A DNA stretch of 64,000 nucleotides from positions 1 through 64,000 of the forward strand of contig NZ_OZ243890.1 in NCBI RefSeq assembly GCF_965213555.1, given 5' to 3'. The first letter of the stretch is position 1, and each line of letters starts with the position of its first letter. The stretch comes from Acuticoccus sp965213555 (GTDB lineage: Bacteria; Pseudomonadota; Alphaproteobacteria; Rhizobiales; Amorphaceae). Shown here piece after piece: positions 34,018-42,117 of the stretch. The translations under genes were made by a program, and so were the position numbers. The notes under the pieces were generated by a model. It did no database searches, was not told the origin of the DNA, and saw only the letters and a program-made list of their open reading frames with translations.

Positions 34018-35529
34018 CTACTCGAGCCGCAAGGCGGTGAAGCGCAGCGCGCCGGCGGCGTTCGACAGCGTGAGCAGCGCCGTGTTGCGCCCCTCCTCAC
34101 GAAGGGACGCGATGCGCTGCTCTACCGCTTGAGGGGTCGACACGGCGCGCTGTCCGACCTCGAGCACCACGTCGCCGGCGACGATCCGCTTTTCCTTCGC
34201 GCGACTGCCCTCCTCGACCTCGACGACGACGACGCCCTCGACGTCGTCCTCGATGGTGAAGCGCGAGCGCAGGCCGTCCGACATCGGCGCCAGCCCCATG
34301 CCGAGGACGGTGAGCGTCGCTGGTGCCCCGCCCTTTATGTCGCCGGCCGGCTCCTCGGTCCGCGCCGCCTCCTCAGCGCGTCGCTCGGCACGCGCCTCGT
34401 TCTCCTCGAGCTCGCCCACGGCAACGTCGAGCTCGACCTCCGCGCCCTCCCGCAGGACGACGACGGCGACGCTCTTGCCGATGGGCGTCTCGGCGACGAA
34501 GCGCGGCAGCTCGCGCATCTCAGCGATGTCGCGGCCGTCGTAGCGCACGACGACGTCGCCCGTGCGCAGGCCGCCGGCCTCAGCAGGACCCTCGGCGGTC
34601 AACCCGGCGACCAGCGCGCCGTTGGCCCGCTCCAAGCCGAGGTTGTCGGCGACGTCCTGGGTCACCGGTTGCAGGCGCACGCCGAGCCAGCCCCGACGGG
34701 TCTCGCCGAACTCGCGAAGCTGGGTGATGACCGCGACCGCGATCTCCGACGGGACCGCGAAGCCGATGCCCACCGAGCCCCCGGAGCGCGAGATGATCGC
34801 AGTGTTGATGCCGACGACGTTGCCCTTCATGTCGAACAGCGGTCCGCCGGAGTTGCCCTGGTTGATCGCCGCGTCGGTCTGGATGAAGTTGTCGTAGGGC
34901 CCGGACTGGAGGTTCCGGTTGCGGGCCGACACGATGCCGATGGTGACGGTGCCGCCGAGCCCGAACGGGTTGCCGATCGCCATCACCCAGTCGCCGACGC
35001 GAAGGTCCTCCGAGGCGGCGAACTCCAACGGACGCAACGGCTCCTCGGACTCGATCTTGAGCACGGCGATGTCGGTCTTCGGGTCGCGCCCGACGACCTC
35101 GGCGTCGAGCACCGTGCCGTCGGCGAAGTTCACGACCACCGCCTCGGCGTCCCGGATGACGTGATTGTTGGTGACGACGAAGCCGTCCGCGGAGATGATG
35201 AACCCGGATCCCATGGATTGGGAGCGGCGACGGCTCGGCGGGCCGTCCTCGCCGAAGAACTCGTCGAAGAAGTCGCGGTAGGGGACCTCGGCGTCGTCGT
35301 CCCCCTCCCCTTGCGTCTGGCCGTCGGGGATCGGTGCCGAGCGCTCGGCGACCACGCGCTCGGTGGTGGACACGTTGACCACCGACCCGAGCAGCCCCTC
35401 GGCAAGGTCGGCGACTGAGCGCGGGCCGATGTCCTGGGCCGCAGCCGACGGGGTACCGCCGATCACGGGCGCGATCGCCCCCGCGACCAAGGCGATCGCG
35501 GCACAGGCACGCAAACAGGTTGGCGTCAC
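34018..35529 (-). CDS. degP: Periplasmic serine protease, Do/DegP family
   Basis: HtrA-type protease and chaperone of 503 residues. It has a signal peptide (TCLRACAAIALVAGAIAPVIGG), a trypsin-like domain with catalytic His in NNHVI (about residue 123), Asp in TDIAVLK (about 153) and Ser in QGNSGGPL (about 227), then two PDZ domains (RRGWLGVRLQPV... and a second near the C-terminus). GTG 35529 gives a proper signal peptide; the frame from 35607 does not. It follows hflK-hflC and a DUF2065 gene, the usual alphaproteobacterial quality-control arrangement. Confidence 0.95.
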   Translation of the reverse strand: MTPTCLRACAAIALVAGAIAPVIGGTPSAAAQDIGPRSVADLAEGLLGSVVNVSTTERVVAERSAPIPDGQTQGEGDDDAEVPYRDFFDEFFGEDGPPSRRRSQSMGSGFIISADGFVVTNNHVIRDAEAVVVNFADGTVLDAEVVGRDPKTDIAVLKIESEEPLRPLEFAASEDLRVGDWVMAIGNPFGLGGTVTIGIVSARNRNLQSGPYDNFIQTDAAINQGNSGGPLFDMKGNVVGINTAIISRSGGSVGIGFAVPSEIAVAVITQLREFGETRRGWLGVRLQPVTQDVADNLGLERANGALVAGLTAEGPAEAGGLRTGDVVVRYDGRDIAEMRELPRFVAETPIGKSVAVVVLREGAEVELDVAVGELEENEARAERRAEEAARTEEPAGDIKGGAPATLTVLGMGLAPMSDGLRSRFTIEDDVEGVVVVEVEEGSRAKEKRIVAGDVVLEVGQRAVSTPQAVEQRIASLREEGRNTALLTLSNAAGALRFTALRLE

Positions 35530-35572
35530 TAGAGTCCTCCCGTCGAAGGCGCGGGCGACGCAAGCCACGGCA

Positions 35573-35761
35573 TCAGCCGGATCGCGCGACCCACACCAGC
35601 ACCACACCCACTACGGCGGCGACGAGGCCGCCGGTCCGGATCGCATCGTCCGGCGTCTGCAACAGCCGAGCCACCATGGCGCGCATGCTGCCGGGCGCCA
35701 ACGCATAGAGCGCCCCCTCGATCGCCAGGACGAGCCCAAGCGCCGAGACGAGGTCGCTCAC
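35573..35761 (-). CDS. DUF2065 small membrane protein
   Basis: A 62-residue protein with two transmembrane helices (LVSALGLVLAIEGALYALAPG and TGGLVAAVVGVVLVWVAR) separated by MRAMVARLLQTPDDAIR, the pattern of DUF2065 proteins commonly found between hflC and degP. ATG 35761 overlaps the hflC stop as ATGA. Function unknown. Confidence 0.88.
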   Translation of the reverse strand: MSDLVSALGLVLAIEGALYALAPGSMRAMVARLLQTPDDAIRTGGLVAAVVGVVLVWVARSG

Positions 35762-37434
35762 CGCACCGCGTCGGGCTCGCCCCGCCGGGCGACCGCGACG
35801 CCCTCCCGCGTCCCATCGCCTTGGAGCGCGGCGGCCTCGTCGGGCGCGGGCTCGTCGCCCTCCGGCACCGCGCCATCGTCGGCGGGCTCGGCTGGAACGG
35901 CAGCACCAGTGTCCGGCGCCGCCTCAAGAGCCGAGCGCTCCGCCTCGGGCTGCGTGATCATCACGTCGGGCGCGGGCGCCTCGATGATGGTGACGTCCGC
36001 TCCCGTGGCGCCGGTCGAGGGTGCGCGGGACGTATCCTCAGCGTCCTGCAGAACCTCGGCCGCGCCGGCGTCGTCGCCCGCCTCGACGGGCTGCGTCGAA
36101 CCCGCGTCGGTTGCCGATGGCAGCGCCTCCGCAGGCGCCTCGCCTCCCGCGTCCCCGGCGGCGGCCGCGCTCGCAGGGTCGCTCGGCGGCGGGGTCGCCG
36201 TCTCGACGGCCGCCTCCGTGGACACCTCCGCCGGCGTCACGTCCTGAATGGTCTCGTTGCGCTCCCGCTGGATCGCCGCCTCGAGGTCGCTGAGGTCCGT
36301 CCCGAGCGCCGGATCGAGGATGCGCGGCTCTACCTCGCGGCGGATCGACTCGATCTCCTCGCGCGCCGCGGCGGTCTCCGCCTCCGCCTCCTCGGGCGAC
36401 GCAGGCTCGGGCAACGCCGCTTCGGCTTCCGCAACCGGCTGCGGCCCCTCCGCCCCCTCGACCGGCTCGCCATCCGCTGGTTCGGCCGACGCCGTGCCCC
36501 GATCGGGGGCCGCCCCGGTGCTCTGCGGAAGCGTGGAGAGCTGGCCGGACGCGCGCACGCCCTGGCGTTGGACGCCGCTCGGGTCGCTGAAGTAGCGGAA
36601 GAAGTCCGCGTCGGGCGACAGCACCAAGCGTGTGTCCTGCGACGCGAGGCTCTCCTCGTAGGCCTGCATGGCCCGGTAGAAGGCGAAGAACTGCGGATCG
36701 AGCGAGAAGGCCCGTGCGAAGATCGCGTTCTTGCGTCCGTCGCCCTCACCGCGGATCTGCTCGCCCTCCCTGCTGGCCTCCGCGCGCAGCACGGTGGCGG
36801 TGCGGTCCGCCGCGGCGGTGATGCGCCGTGCCGCCTCGTCGCCCTGGGCTCGGATCTCGTCGGCCTCCTGACGGCGCTCGGTCTGCATCCGGCGGAAGAT
36901 CGCCTCCGAGTTCGCCTCCGGCAGGTCCGCGCGGCGGATCCTCACGTCATACACTTCGATCCCGATGTTCTCCGCGCGCGCCGCGACGTCCGCCTTGATC
37001 CGCTGCATCAGCGCAGGCCGGTTGTCGCGCACGATGTCCTGGAAGGTCGCGTCGGCGAGGACGGCCCGCAGCGAGGCCTGAACGAACGTGTTGAGGCGCT
37101 CAGCCCCCTCTTCGACGTTGTTCACCGTCTGGTAGAACTGGACGGGGTTGCGGATGCGGTAGCGCATGAACGCGTCCACCACGAGCCGCTTCTGATCCGC
37201 CGCGATGATCTCCTGGGCCGGCACGTTGAGGTCGAGGATCCGCTTGTCGAGGATGAGCACGTCCTGGACGAACGGGATCTTCGTGTTGAGCCCGGGATCG
37301 CGGATCGTGTCGCGGACCTGGCCGAACTGCAGGACCAGGGCCTGCTGCGTCGGGTTGATGATGAAGAGCGCGTTGAGCGCCGCCACCGCCGCGACGGCGA
37401 CCACGATCAGCAGGACGACGAGTCCGATGCGCAT
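35758..37434 (-). CDS. hflC: HflC membrane protein with a long acidic C-terminal tail
   Basis: SPFH/prohibitin-type partner of HflK that surrounds FtsH. Residues 1-25 are the membrane anchor, 26-190 the SPFH domain (IINPTQQALVLQFGQV, DAFMRYRIRNPVQFY), then a coiled coil ending FFAFYRAMQAYEESLASQDTRLVLSPDADFFRYF at about residue 281. HflC normally ends close to there, but this protein continues for about 270 residues of Ala/Glu/Pro/Ser-rich, acidic, probably disordered sequence, reaching 558 residues in one uninterrupted frame. It overlaps hflK by one base. The tail could be real or the outcome of a lost stop. Confidence 0.92.
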   Translation of the reverse strand: MRIGLVVLLIVVAVAAVAALNALFIINPTQQALVLQFGQVRDTIRDPGLNTKIPFVQDVLILDKRILDLNVPAQEIIAADQKRLVVDAFMRYRIRNPVQFYQTVNNVEEGAERLNTFVQASLRAVLADATFQDIVRDNRPALMQRIKADVAARAENIGIEVYDVRIRRADLPEANSEAIFRRMQTERRQEADEIRAQGDEAARRITAAADRTATVLRAEASREGEQIRGEGDGRKNAIFARAFSLDPQFFAFYRAMQAYEESLASQDTRLVLSPDADFFRYFSDPSGVQRQGVRASGQLSTLPQSTGAAPDRGTASAEPADGEPVEGAEGPQPVAEAEAALPEPASPEEAEAETAAAREEIESIRREVEPRILDPALGTDLSDLEAAIQRERNETIQDVTPAEVSTEAAVETATPPPSDPASAAAAGDAGGEAPAEALPSATDAGSTQPVEAGDDAGAAEVLQDAEDTSRAPSTGATGADVTIIEAPAPDVMITQPEAERSALEAAPDTGAAVPAEPADDGAVPEGDEPAPDEAAALQGDGTREGVAVARRGEPDAVR

Positions 37435-38633
37435 CAGCGTGCTCCCTCAGTGGTCTGCGTCGTGCTGCGGCTGCGCTCGAGGCGGTCGAGCGGCAGGTAG
37501 GGCACGACGCCCGAGCCCTGCGCCTGGTCGATGATGATCTTGTCGGTGCCGGCCATGACGCGCTCCAATGTCTCGAGGTAGATGCGCTGCCGCGTCACCT
37601 CCGGCGCCTTACGGTACTCCTCGTAGACCGAAAGGAACCGATCCGCCTGACCGGTGGCCTGGGCGATCACCTGGTCGCGATAGCCCGTCGCCTGCTCGAC
37701 GATGCGCGCCGCCTCGCCGCGGGCCTCAGGGACCACGCGGTTCGCGTAGGCGTCCGCCTCGTTCTGCGCGGTCTCCTGGTCGGCGCGGGCGGCCTGCACG
37801 TCGCGGAAGGCGGCGATGACCTGCTCGGGGGGGTCGACCTTCTGCATCTGGACCTGGGTGATGTCGATGCCGGCCTCGTAGCTGTTCAGCGTCTCCTGCA
37901 TGAGCTGCTGCACCGCGAGCTGAACCTGCTGCCGCTCCTGGGTGAGGATCGGCTGGATGTTGCGCCGCCCGACGACCTCGCGCATGGCGCTCTCGGCGAC
38001 CTGCTTCACCGTCCCTTCCGGGTTCTCGATGTTGAACAGGAAGTGGTCCGGGTTGTCCCGGTCGACCTGCCACTGAACCTTGAAGTCGATGTCGACGATG
38101 TTCTCGTCGCCGGTAAGCATCAAGCTCTCCTCCGGCACGTCGCCGGTCCCACCCCGGTCGTTGCCGCCGCGCGAGCCGATGACGAGCTCGCGGATGCGCA
38201 GGACGTCCGGGGTGAAGACCTCGCCGAACGGATAGGGAAGGTTGTAGTTGAGGCCAGGCAACGTGTTGCCCACGTGCCGTCCGAGGACGAGCTCGACGCC
38301 GACCTCACCGGGTCGGACGGTGTAGATGCCCGTGGCCGCGTAGATCATGGCGACGACGATCGCGGCGATGGCGATCCCGCGTCCGCCCAGCCCCGTCATC
38401 GACGGGCCGCCACCGGACGACCCGCCGCCGCCCTTGCGCGGGAACACACGCTTCAGGCGGTCCTGACTGCGGCGCAGCAACTCTTCAAGGTCCGGCGAGT
38501 TCTGTGGATCGGGCCCGCGCTGAGGACCGCCGCCCCAGGGGTTCGGCCGGTTCGGTCCGCCGCTCCCCCAGGGGCCGTCGCCGCCACCCCACGGTCCGCC
38601 GCCCTTGCCGCCCGACTGGTTGTTCCAGGGCAT
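37434..38633 (-). CDS. hflK: HflK membrane protease regulator
   Basis: 399 residues: a Gly/Pro/Trp-rich cytoplasmic leader (NNQSGGKGGGPWGGGDGPWG), one membrane helix (GIAIAAIVVAMIYAATGIYTV), then the SPFH domain (RPGEVGVELVLGRHVGNTLPGLNYNLPYP) and coiled coil (ARADQETAQNEADAYANRVVPEARGEAARI). HflK-HflC modulate FtsH. It starts an operon hflK-hflC-DUF2065-degP. Its stop and hflC's start share one base. Confidence 0.96.
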   Translation of the reverse strand: MPWNNQSGGKGGGPWGGGDGPWGSGGPNRPNPWGGGPQRGPDPQNSPDLEELLRRSQDRLKRVFPRKGGGGSSGGGPSMTGLGGRGIAIAAIVVAMIYAATGIYTVRPGEVGVELVLGRHVGNTLPGLNYNLPYPFGEVFTPDVLRIRELVIGSRGGNDRGGTGDVPEESLMLTGDENIVDIDFKVQWQVDRDNPDHFLFNIENPEGTVKQVAESAMREVVGRRNIQPILTQERQQVQLAVQQLMQETLNSYEAGIDITQVQMQKVDPPEQVIAAFRDVQAARADQETAQNEADAYANRVVPEARGEAARIVEQATGYRDQVIAQATGQADRFLSVYEEYRKAPEVTRQRIYLETLERVMAGTDKIIIDQAQGSGVVPYLPLDRLERSRSTTQTTEGAR

Positions 38634-38789
38634 TCACGCTTCCTCTACCGCTTGAGGCCCGCAGGTCGGGCCCGCTGGTCGGGCTCGACACCCACACGAT
38701 CGCACATAATCATCGGGCGGGCCCGCGCAAACGCGTCGTAACGCGCACCGGACCAGCGGGGTATAGGCTGGCCGACGCCGCCGCGGCAA

Positions 38790-39269
38790 TCAACCGTCTC
38801 CGGGCAACCTGACATAGGTTTCATGGTGGAAGGCGTGCTCGTCGCTCGGGCTTCGCGTCCCCGGCCTCGTCCCGGCCAGGCGAAAGCGCTTGGGAATCGC
38901 AGGGAACACCGTGTCGCCCTCCGGCTCGGCGTGGACACGCGTCAGGTGGATCGTCTCGGCGAACGCCATCCCCTCCGCGTAGATGCGGTGACCGCCGATG
39001 AGCGCCAGGTCGTCCCCGGCCGACGCGAGCGCGGCCGCGAGCGTGGGGGCCGTCTCCACGCCCGCGAGCGGCTGGGACGTCACGACGATGTTGCGCCGGC
39101 CCTTCAGCGGAACGCCGATCTCCTCGAAGGTTCGCCGGCCCATGACGACGGTCCGGCCGAGCGTGAGCGCCCTGAAGTGCCTCCGGTCGGTGGGCAGGTC
39201 CCAGGGGAGGGCGCCGTCGCGGCCGATGACCCCGTTGCGGGCGACGGCCGCGACCATGATGATCGTCAC
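38790..39269 (-). CDS. folA: Dihydrofolate reductase
   Basis: A 159-residue reductase that makes tetrahydrofolate with NADPH. VAAVARNGVIGRDGALPWDLPTDRRHFRALTLGRTVVMGRRTFEEIG covers the substrate and cofactor motifs; the acid residue of the WDLPxD loop is present and IGGHRIYAEGMAFAETIHLTRV is typical. The GTG at 39269 overlaps the thyA stop as GTGA, the classical thyA-folA pair. Confidence 0.95.
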   Translation of the reverse strand: MTIIMVAAVARNGVIGRDGALPWDLPTDRRHFRALTLGRTVVMGRRTFEEIGVPLKGRRNIVVTSQPLAGVETAPTLAAALASAGDDLALIGGHRIYAEGMAFAETIHLTRVHAEPEGDTVFPAIPKRFRLAGTRPGTRSPSDEHAFHHETYVRLPGDG

Positions 39270-40057
39270 ACCGCGACGGGCGCCCTGATCGCCGGGTGCG
39301 GATCGTACCCCACGACGCGGATGTGGCCGGCCTCGATGGCGAACAGGTCGCGGGGCGCACCCGACAGGTCGAGCCGAGGCAGCCCGCGCGGCTCGCGGCT
39401 CAGCTGCTCGCGGGCCTGGTCGAGGTGGTTGAGGTAGAGGTGCGCGTCGCCGAGCGTGTGGATGAGGTCGCCCACGTCGAGCCCCGTCGCATGCGCCACC
39501 ATGTGGGTGAGGATCGCGTACGAGGCGACGTTGAACGGCACGCCGAGGAAGGCGTCCGCCGAGCGCTGGTAGACTTGGCAGGACAGCCGCCCCTCGGCCA
39601 CGTGGAACTGGAACAGGAGGTGGCACGGCGGCAGCGCCATGCGCTCCAGCTCACCGACGTTCCAGGCCGACACCACGTGCCGACGGGAGGACGGGTCGGA
39701 GCAGAGCCCCTCCACCACCCGCGCGAGCTGGTCCACCGGACCATCCTCAGTGGGCCAGCCGCGCCACTGGCGGCCGTAGATCGGACCCAGCTTGCCGTCC
39801 GCGTCAGCCCACTCGTCCCAGATCGTGGCGCCCCGAGCACGCAGCGCGTTGGCGTTGGTCTCGCCGGCCACGAACCACAAGAGCTCGGCGATGACCGAGC
39901 GGAGGTGGACGCGCTTGGTCGTCACCACTGGCAGCCCGTCCGCCAGACGGTAGCGCGTCTGGTGGCCGAACACGGAGAGGGTACCGACCCCCGTCCGGTC
40001 GGCTTGGCGCACCCCCTCGTCCAGGATGCGGCGCAGGAGGTCGTGGTAGGCTTGCAT
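39266..40057 (-). CDS. thyA: Thymidylate synthase
   Basis: Converts dUMP to dTMP with methylene-tetrahydrofolate. The 263 residues match the family; catalytic Cys is C145 in LPPCHLLFQFHV, and SSRRHVVSAWNVGELERM, RSADAFLGVPFNVASYA and HTLGDAHLYLNHLDQ are present. ATG 40057. folA follows by overlap, so oxidised folate made here is recycled by the next gene product. Confidence 0.97.
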   Translation of the reverse strand: MQAYHDLLRRILDEGVRQADRTGVGTLSVFGHQTRYRLADGLPVVTTKRVHLRSVIAELLWFVAGETNANALRARGATIWDEWADADGKLGPIYGRQWRGWPTEDGPVDQLARVVEGLCSDPSSRRHVVSAWNVGELERMALPPCHLLFQFHVAEGRLSCQVYQRSADAFLGVPFNVASYAILTHMVAHATGLDVGDLIHTLGDAHLYLNHLDQAREQLSREPRGLPRLDLSGAPRDLFAIEAGHIRVVGYDPHPAIRAPVAV

Positions 40058-40364
40058 GCCGTCTCCCCAAGTCGTTGGCCTCGCCGGACCGCGCCCTCGG
40101 TTCGCACGACCGCGGCGGCGATGACCCTGCCGTTGCGAAGGGCAAGGTCCGGCGACACTGCGTCGTCACGCGCACGTGCGGCAGGCCCAGCCTCGCGGTC
40201 TCCCCAGCTCGTTGGCGTTCGTCGCTGCGCGCTCGCGGATCCGAGCCGACGCATGGCGCTCCAGCCTCGCCAAAGCCCGATGCACCCGTTGCGACAAGCC
40301 CCCTTCTCCGGCGCGCCCCCATCGCCTATATTGGTTTCGTCAGCGACGGCTGGCTATGGCGATA
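40058..40364. other. Intergenic region between thyA and the tmRNA gene
   Basis: No gene seen. Two imperfect copies of GTCTCCCCAAGTCGTTGGC occur at 40061-40079 and 40198-40216. A TATATT box at about 40327 could serve the tmRNA gene but the matching -35 is not clear. Confidence 0.4.
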
Positions 40365-40665
40365 AACGGGGTGCGCAATAAGCTCTTCGGACCCGGGGGC
40401 AGTACCCGGCGCCTCCACCCAAGCGACGGGCCGGCTTACGGCGCCGTGCGTCGCTTCGGCGGGGGCGAACCAGGATCGACGAGGGTGTAAAGGCTCTTCT
40501 TTCGCTCGGTATGGTACCACCGTCATCGGACCAAACTTGTAGTTGCGAATGACAACTATGCAGAGGCCCGTCTCGCTGCGTAAGCGGCGCGACACCTCAA
40601 CTTAAGTCCTCCCACCGCAAGTGGGAGGCGGGGTTTGGAGGCACCTGGCAACAGAAGCCTCCGCC
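40365..40665 (+). ncRNA. ssrA: Two-piece (circularly permuted) tmRNA
   Basis: tmRNA rescues stalled ribosomes and adds a degradation tag. The permuted order is readable: acceptor piece first, with a T-arm-like CCGGGGGCAGTACCCGG and the 3' acceptor strand GCCTCC-A-CC at 40411-40419; an intervening loop; then the coding piece from 40461 (GGGGGCGAACCAGGATCGAC), whose GGGGGC pairs with GCCTCC. The tag frame GCG...TAA at 40545-40583 encodes ANDNYAEARLAA, a known alphaproteobacterial tag. Hairpins CCTCCCAC/GTGGGAGG (about 40608-40628) and GGAGGC/GCCTCC (about 40638-40662) are probable pseudoknot or helix elements. Exact ends are estimates. A minus-strand open frame over it is an artefact. Confidence 0.93.
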
Positions 40666-40819
40666 TTCCCTCCCTCCGGCGCCGTACTCCGTGGGCCGCG
40701 ATCGGTCACACGAGAGGTTCATCTCCGAGCAAGGCGCGTCGGCGAACATGCGGCTGGGCCGGCGTGTTGGCTTGGGGAGGGGCGTGCGCTACCAGTCGCG
40801 CACTCATGGAGGTTGGATC

Positions 40820-41347
40820 GTGGCTGACGATCTCATCCGGTACGACGTGCTGGTCCAGGATGCGCTGCGTGGCGTGGTTCGCAAGGTTATGCGGGAGGTC
40901 GCGGACGGTGGCCTGCCGGGCGAGCATCACTTCTACGTCGCGTTCGATACGACCGCCCCCGGCGTGCGCATGTCGTCCAGGCTGCGTCAGCAGCACCCCG
41001 AAGAGATGACAGTCGTCCTGCAGCATCAGTTCTGGGACCTCGCCGTGTCCGACCACGGCTTCGAGGTCGGGCTCTCCTTCGGCGGGGTGCCCGAGCGCCT
41101 CCTCGTGCCGTTCGCGGCGGTGAAGGGCTTCTTCGACCCCTCGGTGCAGTTTGGCCTGCAGTTCGACCCCGCGACCGCGGACAAGAAGGGTGACGCGGCG
41201 CCGAGGAGCGTGCCCGCGCTGCCGTCGAGCCCGGTGGATGCCGCCCCCGAGGCCCCCGGCGCGGCGGACAACGTCGAGCCGAGCGAGGAGGCGCCCGCCG
41301 AGGGCGCGGAGGTCGTCTCGCTGGACGCGTTCCGCAAGAAGCCCTGA
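40820..41347 (+). CDS. sspB: ClpXP adaptor SspB
   Basis: SspB (alphaproteobacterial type) delivers tmRNA-tagged proteins to ClpXP. The 175 residues start VADDLIRYDVLVQDALRGVVRKVMREVADGGLPGEHHFYVAFDT, the substrate-binding fold continues through LRQQHPEEMTVVLQHQFWDLAV and GGVPERLLVPFAAVKGFFDPSVQFGLQF, then an acidic linker ends with VVSLDAFRKKP, the ClpX-binding tail. GTG 40820 has GGAGG upstream. Being 155 bases after the tmRNA gene puts tagging and delivery side by side. It shares one base with the following pseudogene. Confidence 0.96.
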   Translation: MADDLIRYDVLVQDALRGVVRKVMREVADGGLPGEHHFYVAFDTTAPGVRMSSRLRQQHPEEMTVVLQHQFWDLAVSDHGFEVGLSFGGVPERLLVPFAAVKGFFDPSVQFGLQFDPATADKKGDAAPRSVPALPSSPVDAAPEAPGAADNVEPSEEAPAEGAEVVSLDAFRKKP

Positions 41348-41806
41348 TGGACCGGGGCAAGCGGATCGCGCTGTCGGCGCACGATGGGGTCAAGCCAGCG
41401 CTGATCGCCTGAGCGTGCGCCAACGAGCGCGTTCTTTCGCCACACCGATCGACCGCGACCGGCAACACCGGCCGGCTGCTCGCGCGCGAGACGCGACTTC
41501 CGGTCGATCTCCTGCGCGCCGGCGCCCTGAGTGGCCACGTGGAGCTCGGCGCGTTGGTCGCCGAGGGAGGCGTCGACCTCCTCATCGTCGTCGTCGACCC
41601 GCTGACTCGCACCGCCCATGACGTCGACCCGCCGCCGCTGTGGCGCATGGCGACGCTGACCTAGAAGCGCAATCGCACCCAATGAGGCGACCGCGGACGT
41701 CCTCGTCCGCTCGGAGCTGATGGGCCGCCCCTACCCGCGTCCGCGCGTCCGGCCCGCGCTCCCGACCGTGCAACAGCGCCTCGAGGAGAGGTCCGACGTC
41801 GCCTGA
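41347..41806 (+). pseudogene. mgsA: Methylglyoxal synthase pseudogene
   Basis: From the ATG overlapping the sspB stop (TGATG) the frame reads MDRGKRIALSAHDGVKPALIA, then TGA where a Trp is expected, then in the same frame ACANERVLS, ATGNTGRLLARETRLPVDLLRAGALSGHVELGALVAEGGVDLLIVVVDPLTRTAHDVD, all in methylglyoxal synthase order. After LWRMATLT a stop and one-base shift lead to AIAPNEATADVLVRSELM. The catalytic Asp in the family's GGDQQ-like motif is His here. So the gene has an in-frame nonsense change, a frameshift and a lost catalytic residue. Confidence 0.88.
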
Positions 41807-42117
41807 CGCCACCCGGACCTCGCCATCTGCCCAAGTCCCTCCCCACCGGGTTTGCCTGCTGGCGCTGGGCGAGCGCCGACCGTGCCTGCGCCGAAGATCC
41901 TTCTCGCCCAGCAAGCAACGGCCGCCTACGTCGCGGCGCCGGACCACCGCAAGGTGAAGTCGGGTGCACCTCCTTCCGCGGACCGTCCCGTTGGCCCGCA
42001 CACTCATCGTCTCGGGCGGCTGCTTGACAGGACCCACCGCTAAATCGCCCACCGCTAAATCGAGTGTCAGCGTATAACGAGGCGGGCTGCCCAAGGCCTT
42101 AGACAGGAGGGAACGTG
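41807..42117. other. Intergenic region upstream of the TRAP operon
   Basis: No gene seen. It contains TTGACA at 42024-42029 and a tandem 15-base repeat CCCACCGCTAAATCG at 42033-42062. A TATAAC box at 42073 exists, but the spacing to TTGACA is too long for one promoter. The region probably holds the operon promoter and an operator. Confidence 0.5.
42033..42062 (+). promoter_or_regulatory. Tandem 15-base repeat upstream of the TRAP operon
   Basis: CCCACCGCTAAATCG occurs twice head to tail with no spacer, 56 bases before the TRAP binding-protein ATG. Directly repeated half-sites here could be regulator-binding sites; no regulator gene is adjacent. Confidence 0.5.

Noticed and set aside
40326..40595. 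89-residue minus-strand open frame with the phrase WVEAPGTAPGSEELIAHPVYRHS
   Set aside because: It is antisense to the tmRNA gene; its conserved look comes from the RNA. The tmRNA tag, acceptor strand and helices explain the sequence better.
42024..42078. Complete sigma-70 promoter formed by TTGACA (42024) and TATAAC (42073)
   Set aside because: The spacing of about 43 bases is far beyond the usual 16-18, so the boxes cannot form one promoter.
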